Assembly: GCF_024294785.1 (NCBI RefSeq)
Contig: NZ_JANCLT010000009.1
Span: 1-64,000, forward strand
Source of the DNA: Ectobacillus ponti
GTDB taxonomy: Bacteria > Bacillota > Bacilli > Bacillales > Bacillaceae_G
Direction of reading: 5' to 3'
Length of the DNA stretch: 64,000 nucleotides
Made by a program: the position numbers and the translations under genes. Shown piece after piece: positions 34,889-43,170 of this stretch (its first letter is position 1; each line of letters opens with the position of its first letter). The notes beneath the pieces are model-generated. The model worked only from the letters and a program-made list of their open reading frames with translations. It had not been told where the DNA came from and made no database searches.

Positions 34889-37237
34889 ATGGGAGAGCCG
34901 GCTATCAAGCGTGAATTTATATTGGATGGATTGGATTGCGCGAGCTGCGCAGCCAAAATTGAAAACGGTGTGCGCGGGCTTGAGGATGTGTCCGCCTGTT
35001 CACTGAACTTTGTGACAAAGACCTTGACGGTGGAAACTGTTTCGGGCAAGGATGAGCAGGTAGCCGAAGAGGCAAAGCGGCTGGTGAAGCGGCTGGAGCC
35101 GCATGTGGAAGTGAAAGAGAAGCGGGCAGCGGCAGCCAAGCAAGTATTGCTTTTGCAAGGACTGGACTGTGCCAACTGTGCCGCAAAAATTGAACGGCAG
35201 ACAGGAGAGCTTGCCGGCATGGCAAGCAGCACGCTGGATTTCGTCTCCAAGCGTCTTATTCTGGAGGCGGAAGACCGGAGGCAGCTGCCGGAATTGGTGA
35301 AGCAGGCCACAGCGATTGTGAAAAAACTGGAGCCGCACGTGGAGGTTGTTCCGGAAGAGGCGCGAAAGCCGGAGGAGCATGACCACGGGGCAGGCGAACT
35401 GCGCCGCAGCCTGGCACGCTTGTCCGCTGGTGCTGTTCTGACTGGAATGGCCGCGTTTGCACCCTTAGCGTTTCCTTATGATTTGGCGTTATTCGTGCTG
35501 GCTTACGTGATCGTCGGCGGCGACATTGTGCTGCGGGCATTCCGGAATATCCTGCGCGGCCAAGTGTTTGATGAGAATTTCCTGATGGCGATTGCCACGC
35601 TGGGTGCGTTTGCGATTGGCGAATATCCGGAAGCGGTGGCCGTTATGCTGTTCTATCAGATTGGCGAGCTGTTCCAAAGTCTGGCGGTCAACCGTTCCCG
35701 GAGATCCATCACCGCTTTAATGGATATTCGTCCGGAGTACGCGAACGTCCGCGTTGGCGCTGAAATCAGGCAGCTGCCGCCGGAGGATGTGTGCATCGGC
35801 GATATTATCATCGTGAAGCCGGGCGAGAAGGTGCCATTGGACGGCAGGGTGCTCGAAGGGACAGCGATGCTTGACACATCGGCGCTGACAGGCGAATCTG
35901 TGCCGCGTGAGGCGGGAGCAGGCAGCGAAGTGCTGGGCGGTTTTATCAATAAAAATGGGGTGCTGACCGTTCAGGTTACAAAGGAGTTCGGCGAGTCTGC
36001 CGTTTCCAAAATCCTGGACCTTGTGCAAAATGCAAGCAGCCGCAAAGCGCCGACAGAACACTTCATTACGAAGTTTGCGCGCTACTACACGCCATTTGTG
36101 GTCATTACCGCTGCGGTGCTGGCATTTCTGCCGCCGTTGTTCATCAGCGGTGCAGCTCTTTCCGATTGGGTCTACCGCGCGCTTGTGTTTCTGGTCATTT
36201 CTTGTCCGTGTGCCCTGGTTGTCTCCATTCCGCTTGGCTTCTTCGGCGGCATCGGCGGCGCCTCTAAGCGCGGCATTCTGGTCAAGGGCAGCAACTACCT
36301 GGAAGCCCTGAACGACGTGAAATATGTAGTGTTTGATAAAACAGGCACGCTGACAAAGGGTGTATTTGAAGTAACCAGCATCCGTCCGGCAGGCGGACTG
36401 ACAGAGGAGCAACTGCTGGAGTATGCGGCTTTGGCTGAAGCTCATTCCAACCATCCCATTGCGGTCTCCATCCGCAAGGCATATGGAAAAGAAATGCCTG
36501 AGGTGCAATCCTACGAAGAGATTGCGGGACATGGCACGAAGGTGCAGGCCGGCGGCGCGGACATTCTGGCCGGCAATGCGAAGCTGATGGTGCGGGAGGG
36601 CATTCTCTTTACGGCGCCGGATGAGGCAGGGACAGTGGTCCATGTGGCAGTCAACGGCAAGTATGCCGGCTTCCTCGTCATTTCTGATGAAGTGAAGGAG
36701 GATGCCTCAGAGGCGATTGCTGCTTTGAAGGAGCTGGGTGTGAAGCGTACGGTCATGCTGACAGGCGACGCGGCGGCTGTCGGGGAAGCGGTCGGCAAAG
36801 AGCTGGGCCTTGATGAGGTGCATGCGGAGCTGCTGCCGCATCAGAAGGTGGAGCAGGTGGAAGCGCTGGATGCGAAGAAGCAGAAGCGGGAAAAAATCGT
36901 GTTCGTCGGCGACGGCATCAATGACACGCCGGTGCTGGCCCGCGCGGATATCGGCATTGCGATGGGCGGGCTTGGCTCGGATGCGGCGATTGAAGCGGCT
37001 GACATTGTCATCATGACAGATGAGCCGTCCAAGATCGCGACTGCCATTGGAGTGGCGAAGCGGACGCGGCGCATTGTGTATCAGAACATCATCTTTGCCC
37101 TCGGTGTAAAAGCAGTGTTCCTGCTGCTTGGCGCCTTCGGCATCGCGACGATGTGGGAAGCAGTATTCTCCGATGTCGGCGTCACGCTGCTGGCCGTGCT
37201 GAACGCCATGCGGGTGATGAAGGTCGAGAATTTGTAA
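34889..37237 (+). CDS. cadA: Cd/Zn/Pb-exporting P1B-type ATPase
   Basis: 782 aa. Two N-terminal heavy-metal domains, each with the ligand motif: GLDCASCAAKIE (about residue 11) and GLDCANCAAKIE (about 88). Then eight membrane segments, actuator TGES (LTGESVPREAG), transport site SCPCALVVS (CPC), phosphorylation motif DKTGTLTKG, the HP site (SNHPIA) and GDGINDTPVLARADIGIAMG. This is the CadA order with a duplicated metal domain. Pumps divalent soft metals out; induced through CadC. Confidence 0.95.
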   Translation: MGEPAIKREFILDGLDCASCAAKIENGVRGLEDVSACSLNFVTKTLTVETVSGKDEQVAEEAKRLVKRLEPHVEVKEKRAAAAKQVLLLQGLDCANCAAKIERQTGELAGMASSTLDFVSKRLILEAEDRRQLPELVKQATAIVKKLEPHVEVVPEEARKPEEHDHGAGELRRSLARLSAGAVLTGMAAFAPLAFPYDLALFVLAYVIVGGDIVLRAFRNILRGQVFDENFLMAIATLGAFAIGEYPEAVAVMLFYQIGELFQSLAVNRSRRSITALMDIRPEYANVRVGAEIRQLPPEDVCIGDIIIVKPGEKVPLDGRVLEGTAMLDTSALTGESVPREAGAGSEVLGGFINKNGVLTVQVTKEFGESAVSKILDLVQNASSRKAPTEHFITKFARYYTPFVVITAAVLAFLPPLFISGAALSDWVYRALVFLVISCPCALVVSIPLGFFGGIGGASKRGILVKGSNYLEALNDVKYVVFDKTGTLTKGVFEVTSIRPAGGLTEEQLLEYAALAEAHSNHPIAVSIRKAYGKEMPEVQSYEEIAGHGTKVQAGGADILAGNAKLMVREGILFTAPDEAGTVVHVAVNGKYAGFLVISDEVKEDASEAIAALKELGVKRTVMLTGDAAAVGEAVGKELGLDEVHAELLPHQKVEQVEALDAKKQKREKIVFVGDGINDTPVLARADIGIAMGGLGSDAAIEAADIVIMTDEPSKIATAIGVAKRTRRIVYQNIIFALGVKAVFLLLGAFGIATMWEAVFSDVGVTLLAVLNAMRVMKVENL

Positions 37238-37244
37238 ACAACAG

Positions 37245-37289
37245 GAGCTGGCTGATTAGGGATTGCCTTAGCGAGTCAGCTCTTTTTTT
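37245..37289 (+). terminator. cadCA terminator
   Basis: GAGCTGGCT / AGTCAGCTC stem followed by seven T. Confidence 0.8.
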
Positions 37290-37294
37290 GTTGA

Positions 37295-37392
37295 ATTGCG
37301 GGAAAGCGGCTGTGATTTGTAGGAAAGCTGTTTTGAATTGTAGGAAAGCCGCTGTGATTTGCGGGAAAGTGCGCGCGAGTGTCGGGAAAGGG
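37295..37392. repeat. 21-bp phased repeat, five copies
   Basis: GGAAAG begins at 37301, 37322, 37343, 37364 and 37385, exactly 21 bp apart each time, with partly conserved TTG(T/C)(A/G) in front. The array fills the space between the cadA terminator and the ribosome site of the methyltransferase gene. Confidence 0.9.
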
Positions 37393-37401
37393 GAGAAGGA
37401 G

Positions 37402-38007
37402 ATGAAAAACGAGAGCAATCGCAGGAAATATAGGCTGTTATCCGCCATTTACGATCAGCTTATGGGGAACAGATGGTTTGTACAGGCAAGAAAGAGAGCC
37501 TTTTCGCTGCTGCCGTTTGCAAAGGGGCAGGAGGTGCTGCTGGTCGGCGTTGGCACAGGGCAGGACTTGCCGCTGCTGCCGGACGGCTTGCAGGTGACGG
37601 GAATTGATTTGTCGGAGGATATGCTGGAGCGGGCACGGGAGAAGGCGGGCCGCCATACCGTGCTGCGCCGGATGAATGCGGAGCAGTTGGATTTTGCGGA
37701 CCGCTCTTTCGCCTTTGTTATTCTGAATCTTGTGCTGAGCGTGGTGGAGCAGCCGCAGCAGGCCTTGCGGGAAGCGGTGCGGGTGCTGAAGCCGGGGGGC
37801 ACGATTTTGGTGTTTGATAAATTTTTGCATGATGGGGAAAAGCCGGCAGCCGGGCGCAGATTGCTGAATGTGTTGACTGCGGCGGCAGGGACGGACATAA
37901 ACCGGCGGTTCCGGGATATCAGCAATGGGGTGGAGGTGCATGTCACGCATGAGGAGGCTTCCATCATGGGCGGCGCCTACAAAATTTTGCTGCTGCGCCG
38001 CGAATAA
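37402..38007 (+). CDS. Class I SAM-dependent methyltransferase (UbiE-like)
   Basis: 201 aa. Motif I VLLVGVGTGQDLPLL, acidic motif II VTGIDLSEDML, LNAEQLDFADRSF-type motif with VILNLVLSVVE, and post-motif LKPGGTILVFDKF. N-terminus RLLSAIYDQLMGNRWFVQ resembles UbiE/COQ5-like small-molecule methyltransferases. ATG at 37402 after AGAAGGAG; the longer frame from 37153 is only the cadA/repeat shadow. Substrate unknown. Confidence 0.82.
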   Translation: MKNESNRRKYRLLSAIYDQLMGNRWFVQARKRAFSLLPFAKGQEVLLVGVGTGQDLPLLPDGLQVTGIDLSEDMLERAREKAGRHTVLRRMNAEQLDFADRSFAFVILNLVLSVVEQPQQALREAVRVLKPGGTILVFDKFLHDGEKPAAGRRLLNVLTAAAGTDINRRFRDISNGVEVHVTHEEASIMGGAYKILLLRRE

Positions 38008-38008
38008 G

Positions 38009-38035
38009 GTGCACCCAACTGAGGTGCACCTGCAT
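38009..38035 (+). terminator. Terminator of the methyltransferase gene
   Basis: AGGTGCACC / GGTGCACCT perfect stem with 6-7-nt loop, then GCATTTT. Confidence 0.7.
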
Positions 38036-38051
38036 TTTCAAAAAAGTATAT

Positions 38052-38080
38052 TGACAAGTCGGAAAATTTAAAATATATTA
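38052..38080 (+). promoter_or_regulatory. Candidate promoter of the frl operon
   Basis: -35 TTGACA (38052-38057), 17-bp spacer, -10 TATATT (38075-38080). It would give a leader of about 260 nt before frlR; the leader carries the cre site and the first FrlR-box. Confidence 0.6.
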
Positions 38081-38167
38081 AGGATAACTTCAATGCTTCT
38101 CTCCTCAAATGTGTACTCGCAAGACAGAACCAGCAGACCTGCTCCATTCCTATTCCATCACACACTA

Positions 38168-38182
38168 ATGAAAACGCTTTCT
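38168..38182 (+). promoter_or_regulatory. CcpA cre site upstream of frlR
   Basis: ATGAAAACGCTTTCT fits the cre consensus WTGNAANCGNWNNCW at all 15 positions. Predicts glucose repression of the frl genes. Confidence 0.75.
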
Positions 38183-38240
38183 GTAAGATATCTTATATAT
38201 TCATTTCCTCTGCGGTTTTCCGTCAGTCAACTGGCTGAAA

Positions 38241-38252
38241 TGGTATATACCA
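38241..38252. promoter_or_regulatory. FrlR operator candidate 1
   Basis: Perfect palindrome TGGTATATACCA, about 90 bp before frlR. Identical copies lie before frlD and before the first deglycase. The TGGT-N4-ACCA form matches HutC/NagR-type GntR operators. Confidence 0.75.
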
Positions 38253-38342
38253 ATCTGCAGGAGCCAGGCATATGCCTTATGTAAGATTGGAAAATCTAGT
38301 ATACTGGAAGTAAGCGATACCATTTTAGGGCAGGGGAAGCAA

Positions 38343-39077
38343 ATGAGTAAATTAAGAGATGAAGAGGATCAGCCCTTTTACAGGAAGCTGAAGGAAAAGA
38401 TTTTGGAGGACATTGAGAGCGGCAGGCTGAAGCATGGCGACAAGCTGCCTTCTGAGCGGGAGCTGGCAAGCCAATATGGCATCAGCCGCATGACGGCGAG
38501 GCACACTCTTTCCATTCTGGAACGGGAGGGAGTGGTGGAACGGCGCGTCGGGGCAGGAACCTTCATCTCCAATCATAAGATTGAGATGGACTTTATTACC
38601 TTTAACAGCTTTACGAACACGATGCTGGGCAAAGGACTCGTTCCAAGCACGCAGATTTTATCCATTCGCCGCACGCCGGCACGGAAACGGCTGGCAGACC
38701 GCCTGAATATTGCGGAGGGGGAAGAGCTGTTTTCCATTAAACGCTTGCGGATTGTGAATGACCGGCCCATCGCGATTGAAGAGTCCTTCATTCCGGGACA
38801 TTACTGCCGCGGCATTGAGGCACATATTACGGAGCAAAGCTCGCTGTACCGCATCCTGGAGGAGCAATACGGCATTGTGCTTGTAAAAGCAAGGGAGCAT
38901 ATGCAGGTGACGGTGTCTGATGAGGATGACAGCAAGCTGCTGCGCGTCCGTTCGGGGAGCCCCTGTATCTTTCGGGAGGCCGTTGCCTACGATGAGGAGG
39001 CTACAGCGATTGAGTTCTCCACCTCGCTCACGAGAGGGGATATTGTCAAATTTTATTCTGAACTCAGCCTGAAATGA
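38343..39077 (+). CDS. frlR: GntR family regulator, HutC subfamily (FrlR)
   Basis: 244 aa. GntR winged helix at residues 8-75 (SGRLKHGDKLPSERELASQY then GISRMTARHTLSILEREG) followed by a UTRA ligand domain (about 90-235, with IEESFIPGHYC and IFREAVAYDEE). Expected to bind phosphorylated fructoselysine or a related sugar amine. Heads the operon that follows and very likely recognises the TGGTATATACCA sites. Confidence 0.85.
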   Translation: MSKLRDEEDQPFYRKLKEKILEDIESGRLKHGDKLPSERELASQYGISRMTARHTLSILEREGVVERRVGAGTFISNHKIEMDFITFNSFTNTMLGKGLVPSTQILSIRRTPARKRLADRLNIAEGEELFSIKRLRIVNDRPIAIEESFIPGHYCRGIEAHITEQSSLYRILEEQYGIVLVKAREHMQVTVSDEDDSKLLRVRSGSPCIFREAVAYDEEATAIEFSTSLTRGDIVKFYSELSLK

Positions 39078-39101
39078 TGTCCATTTCAGCTGTGGTGAAA
39101 T

Positions 39102-39113
39102 TGGTATATACCA
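39102..39113. promoter_or_regulatory. FrlR operator candidate 2
   Basis: TGGTATATACCA 22 bp before frlD, next to a TATGAT -10-like hexamer (39115-39120). Confidence 0.75.
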
Positions 39114-39134
39114 TTATGATTTGGGGGATATGAA

Positions 39135-39944
39135 ATGAAGGTAATTGGTGTCGGTGACAACGTAGTAGACAAGTATATGCACAAAGGCATGATGTATCCG
39201 GGCGGCAACGCGCTGAACTTCAGCGTGTACGCCAAGCAGCTGGGGGTGGAGGCGGCTTACCTGGGAACCTTCGGCAATGACCGCGCGGCTTCTCATATTA
39301 TGGAAACCCTGGAGGAGATCGGGGTGGATCTGTCCCATTGCCGCCAGCACGAGGGGCCGAATGCCTATGCCGGCGTTGATCTGGTGGAGGGCGACCGGGT
39401 ATTTATCGGGGGCAACAGCGGCGTGCAGAAGGAGCATCCCCTTGTGCTGACAGAGGAGGATCTCGGCTATATCCGGACCTTTGCGATGGCGCACACAAGC
39501 GTGTACAGTCGCATTGAGAGCGAGCTGCCGAAGCTGAAGGAAACCGGCATTCTCTTATCCTATGATTTTTCTGCCGACTATCACGAGGACATGCTGAAGC
39601 AGGTTTGTCCGTATGTGGATGTCAGCCTCCTGTCCTGCGGGCACTTGTCTGAGGAGGAGACGAAGACGCTGCTGCTGCAGGTCTGCTCCTTCGGCAGCCG
39701 GCTGGCCATCGGCACAATGGGCTCCAAGGGCGCCATGGTGTATGACGGGCAGGAGTTCTATCAGCAGGCTCCGCATTTTGTGAAGCCTGTCGACACATTG
39801 GGAGCAGGCGACTCCTTCTTCACCGCATTTATCCTGCAGTACCTGCAGGGGAAAGAGCTGCCGGACAGCCTGGAGGCAGGCGCGAAATTCGCCGCAGAGA
39901 CTTGCTTGGTTGACGGCGCTTTTGGCTACGGAATTTCCTTTTAA
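39135..39944 (+). CDS. frlD: PfkB-family kinase, fructoselysine 6-kinase type
   Basis: 269 aa ribokinase-like kinase. N-terminal substrate loop GDNVVDKYMHKGMMYPGGNA, and the C-terminal PfkB signature DTLGAGDSFFTAFILQYL with the catalytic Asp. Position with frlR, frlO/N/M and frlB genes matches B. subtilis FrlD, which phosphorylates fructosamines at C6. Length near the 284 aa of FrlD. Confidence 0.88.
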   Translation: MKVIGVGDNVVDKYMHKGMMYPGGNALNFSVYAKQLGVEAAYLGTFGNDRAASHIMETLEEIGVDLSHCRQHEGPNAYAGVDLVEGDRVFIGGNSGVQKEHPLVLTEEDLGYIRTFAMAHTSVYSRIESELPKLKETGILLSYDFSADYHEDMLKQVCPYVDVSLLSCGHLSEEETKTLLLQVCSFGSRLAIGTMGSKGAMVYDGQEFYQQAPHFVKPVDTLGAGDSFFTAFILQYLQGKELPDSLEAGAKFAAETCLVDGAFGYGISF

Positions 39945-39981
39945 CATACAAAGGGGATATTCAAATCAGGGAGGGACAAGG

Positions 39982-41280
39982 ATGAGAGGGAAGCTGAGAA
40001 TGTTATGTGCGGCCATGCTGCTGGTAATGCTGGCGGTGGCCGGGTGCTCGAGCAATTCTTCCAAAACATCGGGAGGGGAGTCGGGCAAGGTTGTCTTAAA
40101 GTTTCTGCATAAGTGGCCTCAACCAGAATATGCTCCTTATTTTGAAGAAGTCGTCAAAGAATTCGAAGCCCAAAATCCAAACATTGAAGTCAAGATGGAA
40201 GCCATTGCGGATGAACCGATCAAGGATAAGCTTCGCGTCATCCTTGGCGGCAAGGATGTGCCGGATGTCATGTTCTCCTGGTCAGGGGAGTTTGCCCGCA
40301 AGTTTGTGCGCGCGGGTGCGGCACTTGATCTGACAACGTATTTGAATGAAGACAAGGCATGGAAGGACAGCTTCATTCCAGCGTCCCTGCAGCCATTTGC
40401 GTCTGACGGCAAGAACTACGGCATTCCACTCCGCTTTAACGGCAAATTCTTCGTCTACAACAAAAAGGTATTCGAAAAGTATAACCTGCAGGCGCCAAAA
40501 ACGTGGGATGAGTTCCAGCAAACGCTTGACACGCTGAAAAAGGGCGGCGAAACACCGATTGTACTGGGAAATGAAAAGCCATGGGCCGCGATTCACTATC
40601 TGACAGGCCTGAACCAGAAGATGGTGGCGCAGGATGTGCGCATGAAGGATTACAATCCGAAATCCGGCCAATTTACAGATCAAGGCTATGTAACGGCTAT
40701 GGAAAAGCTGGCGGAGCTGAACACGAAGGGCTATTTCATGAAAAATGTAAACTCCAGCTCCCATGATATGGCGAAGCAATTATTCTTATCCGGCAAGGGT
40801 GCTATATTCTATGTGGAATTGGAAGAGTTCCAAAGCATTGAAGACGGCTTGAAAGGAAACTGGGGCTTCTTCCCGATGCCAAGCATTGCGGAAGGCAAAG
40901 GCAACCAAAGCTTCATCACCGGCGCGCCGGACGGCTTCATTGTTTCCTCCAAGACAAAGCATCCAAAGGAAGCGATCGCGTTCCTGAAATTTCTGACAAG
41001 CAAGGAAAATGCGACAAAGCTCGTGAAGAAAATCGGCTGGCCAAGTCCGATTGACGGCGCGACAAATGCAGACACAGCCTTGAAGCAGGTGGCAGAAGGC
41101 GTGGATGCGCTGAAGAAGGCGGAAGGCATGGCGGAATGGCTGGATACAGACGTGCACGCGAAGGTGGCGGATGTCTACCTGTCCAATATTCAGCTGCTGC
41201 TGGACGGCACGAAGAAGCCGGAAGAGATTATTAAGGAAGTACAGAAGGTGGCCAAGGAAGTACAAAGTGAAGTAGAGTAA
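39982..41280 (+). CDS. frlO: Amadori-product ABC transporter binding lipoprotein
   Basis: 432 aa family-1 extracellular solute-binding protein. Lipoprotein signal with lipobox LAVAGCSSNSS (Cys near 21). SBP_1 features: LKFLHKWPQPEYAPYFEEVV, GGKDVPDVMFSWSGEFARKF, and TGAPDGFIVSSKTKHPKEAI. ATG at 39982 after GGGAGGGACAAGG. In B. subtilis frlONM brings in fructosamines; same gene order here. Confidence 0.87.
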   Translation: MRGKLRMLCAAMLLVMLAVAGCSSNSSKTSGGESGKVVLKFLHKWPQPEYAPYFEEVVKEFEAQNPNIEVKMEAIADEPIKDKLRVILGGKDVPDVMFSWSGEFARKFVRAGAALDLTTYLNEDKAWKDSFIPASLQPFASDGKNYGIPLRFNGKFFVYNKKVFEKYNLQAPKTWDEFQQTLDTLKKGGETPIVLGNEKPWAAIHYLTGLNQKMVAQDVRMKDYNPKSGQFTDQGYVTAMEKLAELNTKGYFMKNVNSSSHDMAKQLFLSGKGAIFYVELEEFQSIEDGLKGNWGFFPMPSIAEGKGNQSFITGAPDGFIVSSKTKHPKEAIAFLKFLTSKENATKLVKKIGWPSPIDGATNADTALKQVAEGVDALKKAEGMAEWLDTDVHAKVADVYLSNIQLLLDGTKKPEEIIKEVQKVAKEVQSEVE

Positions 41281-41287
41281 GCAGAAT

Positions 41288-41316
41288 CGGGCAGGCGGCG
41301 CTGCCGCCCGCCCCCT
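41288..41316 (+). promoter_or_regulatory. Intercistronic GC hairpin
   Basis: GGGCAGGCGG / CCGCCCGCCC arms with a short loop between the binding-protein and permease genes, without a proper T-run. Such hairpins often stabilise the binding-protein mRNA over the rest. Confidence 0.5.
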
Positions 41317-41332
41317 TCTAGGAGGGAGTACA

Positions 41333-42220
41333 ATGAAGCAAACCTTTAGAAGCAGACAAACGGCGATTCTCTATATCCTGCCGGCGCTCCTCCTCATTCT
41401 CTCTTTCGTATTTCTGCCTATTATCCTCAATGTCTATAACAGCCTGTTCAGGTGGAATTCATTTACTGCAGAGAAAGTCTTTGTCGGCTTAAAGTACTAT
41501 AAGAAGCTATTTGCGGATGATATTTTCTACACATCGCTGAAAAACAATTCCTTGTACGCGGTGATCTCGCTTGTCTTCCAGGTGGGCGGCGGCCTGGTGG
41601 TGGCAGCCATTTTGGAGGATAAGGTGATCCGCAGATTCCAGCCGTTTTTCCGGACGGTGTTCTTTATCCCCTCTGTTATTTCCATTGCGGTCGTAGGGCT
41701 CCTGTGGCAGCTGCTCTATAACCCGGAGGTGGGGCTGGTGAACGGCGCGCTGAAAGCGATCGGGCAGGCAGATTGGGCCCGCTCCTGGCTCGGCGACAGT
41801 AAAACAGCCATCTATGCTGTCATTGCTGTGTCGCAGTGGCAATATACCGGCTATATGGCGATGCTGTTTCTCGTTGCGATGCAGAAAATTCCGTTTGAGT
41901 ATTATGAAGCAGCCATGATTGACGGGGCTTCCAAGCTGCGGACCTTCTTTTCCATCACGCTGCCGCATATTAAAGAAATGGTTTTGGTGGGAACGGTCAT
42001 TACAGTGATTGGCGCCTTCAAGGTATTTGATGAAGTGTATGTCATGACAGCCGGGGGGCCGGGCCGCTCGACAGAGGTGCTGGGAACCATGCTGTACCGT
42101 GCTGCCTTTCGAAACGATGAAATGGGATATGCTTCGACAATCGGTACGGTCATCTTTGTGATTACACTTACGCTTTCACTTATTCAGATGCGGATTGGAA
42201 AATCAGGAGAGGAGGCCTAG
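41333..42220 (+). CDS. frlN: ABC sugar permease, MalF type
   Basis: 295 aa, six membrane segments (first: ILYILPALLLILSFVFLPII). The EAA loop that contacts the ATPase is EYYEAAMIDGASKLRTFFSI. Partner of the next permease and of FrlO. No ATPase gene lies in the operon, so a shared MsmX-type ATPase must serve it. Confidence 0.88.
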   Translation: MKQTFRSRQTAILYILPALLLILSFVFLPIILNVYNSLFRWNSFTAEKVFVGLKYYKKLFADDIFYTSLKNNSLYAVISLVFQVGGGLVVAAILEDKVIRRFQPFFRTVFFIPSVISIAVVGLLWQLLYNPEVGLVNGALKAIGQADWARSWLGDSKTAIYAVIAVSQWQYTGYMAMLFLVAMQKIPFEYYEAAMIDGASKLRTFFSITLPHIKEMVLVGTVITVIGAFKVFDEVYVMTAGGPGRSTEVLGTMLYRAAFRNDEMGYASTIGTVIFVITLTLSLIQMRIGKSGEEA

Positions 42221-42222
42221 AA

Positions 42223-43053
42223 ATGGTTACAGCCAGGGATCGAATCTTTCAAATAGTTGTCCTCCTTGTCTTTAGCATCTATGCGTTGGTTATCATTTAT
42301 CCTCTGATTTGGCTCGTATTGAGCGGCTTAAAATCCAACAAGGAATTTTTCCTGCATACATGGTCGCTGCCGAAGGAATGGCTTTGGAGCAATTACACAG
42401 CTGCCTGGGATGCCGGGATTGGGCGCTTCTTCTTCAACAGCATTTTTATCACGGTCACCTCCGTGCTGGCGGTGCTGCTGCTTGGGTCCATGGCGGCCTA
42501 TGGGCTCAGCCGCTTTCAATTCCGGGGGCAGGGGCTGCTCCTCCTCATCGTGCTGAGCGGGCTCATGCTCGCGCCGCAGGTCAGTCTCATTCCGCTCTAC
42601 AAGCTGTTTCAGGCAACCGGCCTGTACAATACATACGGGGCGCTTATTCTTCCTTACGTCGCCTTTCAGCTGCCGTTCTCCATTTTTCTCATGCGGTCCT
42701 ACTTTCTCTCGATTCCGCGCGAACTGGAGGAGTCGGCCATTATCGATGGGTGTAATAGCTGGCAGGTATACCGGCATATTATCTTACCAATGGGAAAGCC
42801 GATTATTGCCTCCTGCGCCTTGCTCAGCGGCATGAACGTCTGGAACGAGTTCATGTTTGCCCTCGTATTCGTGGAGGATTCCAGTCTCCGGACGATTCCG
42901 GTCGGCCTGATGAATCTGCGCAGCCAGCTCAATACGAACTTCGGCGTACAGCTGGCCGGCCTGGCCATCTCGGCGCTGCCGATGGTCATTGCGTACATCG
43001 CGTTCCAAAAGCAATTTGTCCGCGGCATTTCCAGCGGAAGTGTCAAAGGATAG
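42223..43053 (+). CDS. frlM: ABC sugar permease, MalG type
   Basis: 276 aa, six membrane segments. EAA loop PRELEESAIIDGCNSWQVYR. Begins 3 bp after the previous stop. C-terminal FVRGISSGSVKG is the usual end of MalG-type subunits. Confidence 0.88.
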   Translation: MVTARDRIFQIVVLLVFSIYALVIIYPLIWLVLSGLKSNKEFFLHTWSLPKEWLWSNYTAAWDAGIGRFFFNSIFITVTSVLAVLLLGSMAAYGLSRFQFRGQGLLLLIVLSGLMLAPQVSLIPLYKLFQATGLYNTYGALILPYVAFQLPFSIFLMRSYFLSIPRELEESAIIDGCNSWQVYRHIILPMGKPIIASCALLSGMNVWNEFMFALVFVEDSSLRTIPVGLMNLRSQLNTNFGVQLAGLAISALPMVIAYIAFQKQFVRGISSGSVKG

Positions 43054-43057
43054 CGAG

Positions 43058-43077
43058 CAGGAAATTTAAATTTCCTG
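43058..43077. repeat. 20-bp perfect palindrome
   Basis: CAGGAAATTTAAATTTCCTG directly after the permease stop and 19 bp before the third FrlR-box. Could be a hairpin end for the upstream mRNA or a protein site. Confidence 0.7.
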
Positions 43078-43095
43078 TCTCCATGCTCTTCGAAA

Positions 43096-43107
43096 TGGTA
43101 TATACCA
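43096..43107. promoter_or_regulatory. FrlR operator candidate 3
   Basis: Third exact copy of TGGTATATACCA, 64 bp before the first deglycase gene. Suggests an internal, separately controlled promoter for the two deglycases. Confidence 0.75.
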
Positions 43108-43170
43108 AACGTGGATTCGCCGCAACAGCGGCTCCAATAGATGCTTCATTCACACAAGGAGGGAAAAACA

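Noticed and set aside
35717-36643. 308-codon minus frame
   Set aside because: Shadow of cadA.
37295-37392. CRISPR array
   Set aside because: Units are 21 bp with only six to ten conserved bases and no spacer-sized variable parts; no cas genes nearby.
38093-38284. Leader peptide gene before frlR
   Set aside because: The 63-codon frame has no ribosome site and is crossed by the cre and operator sites; composition not protein-like.
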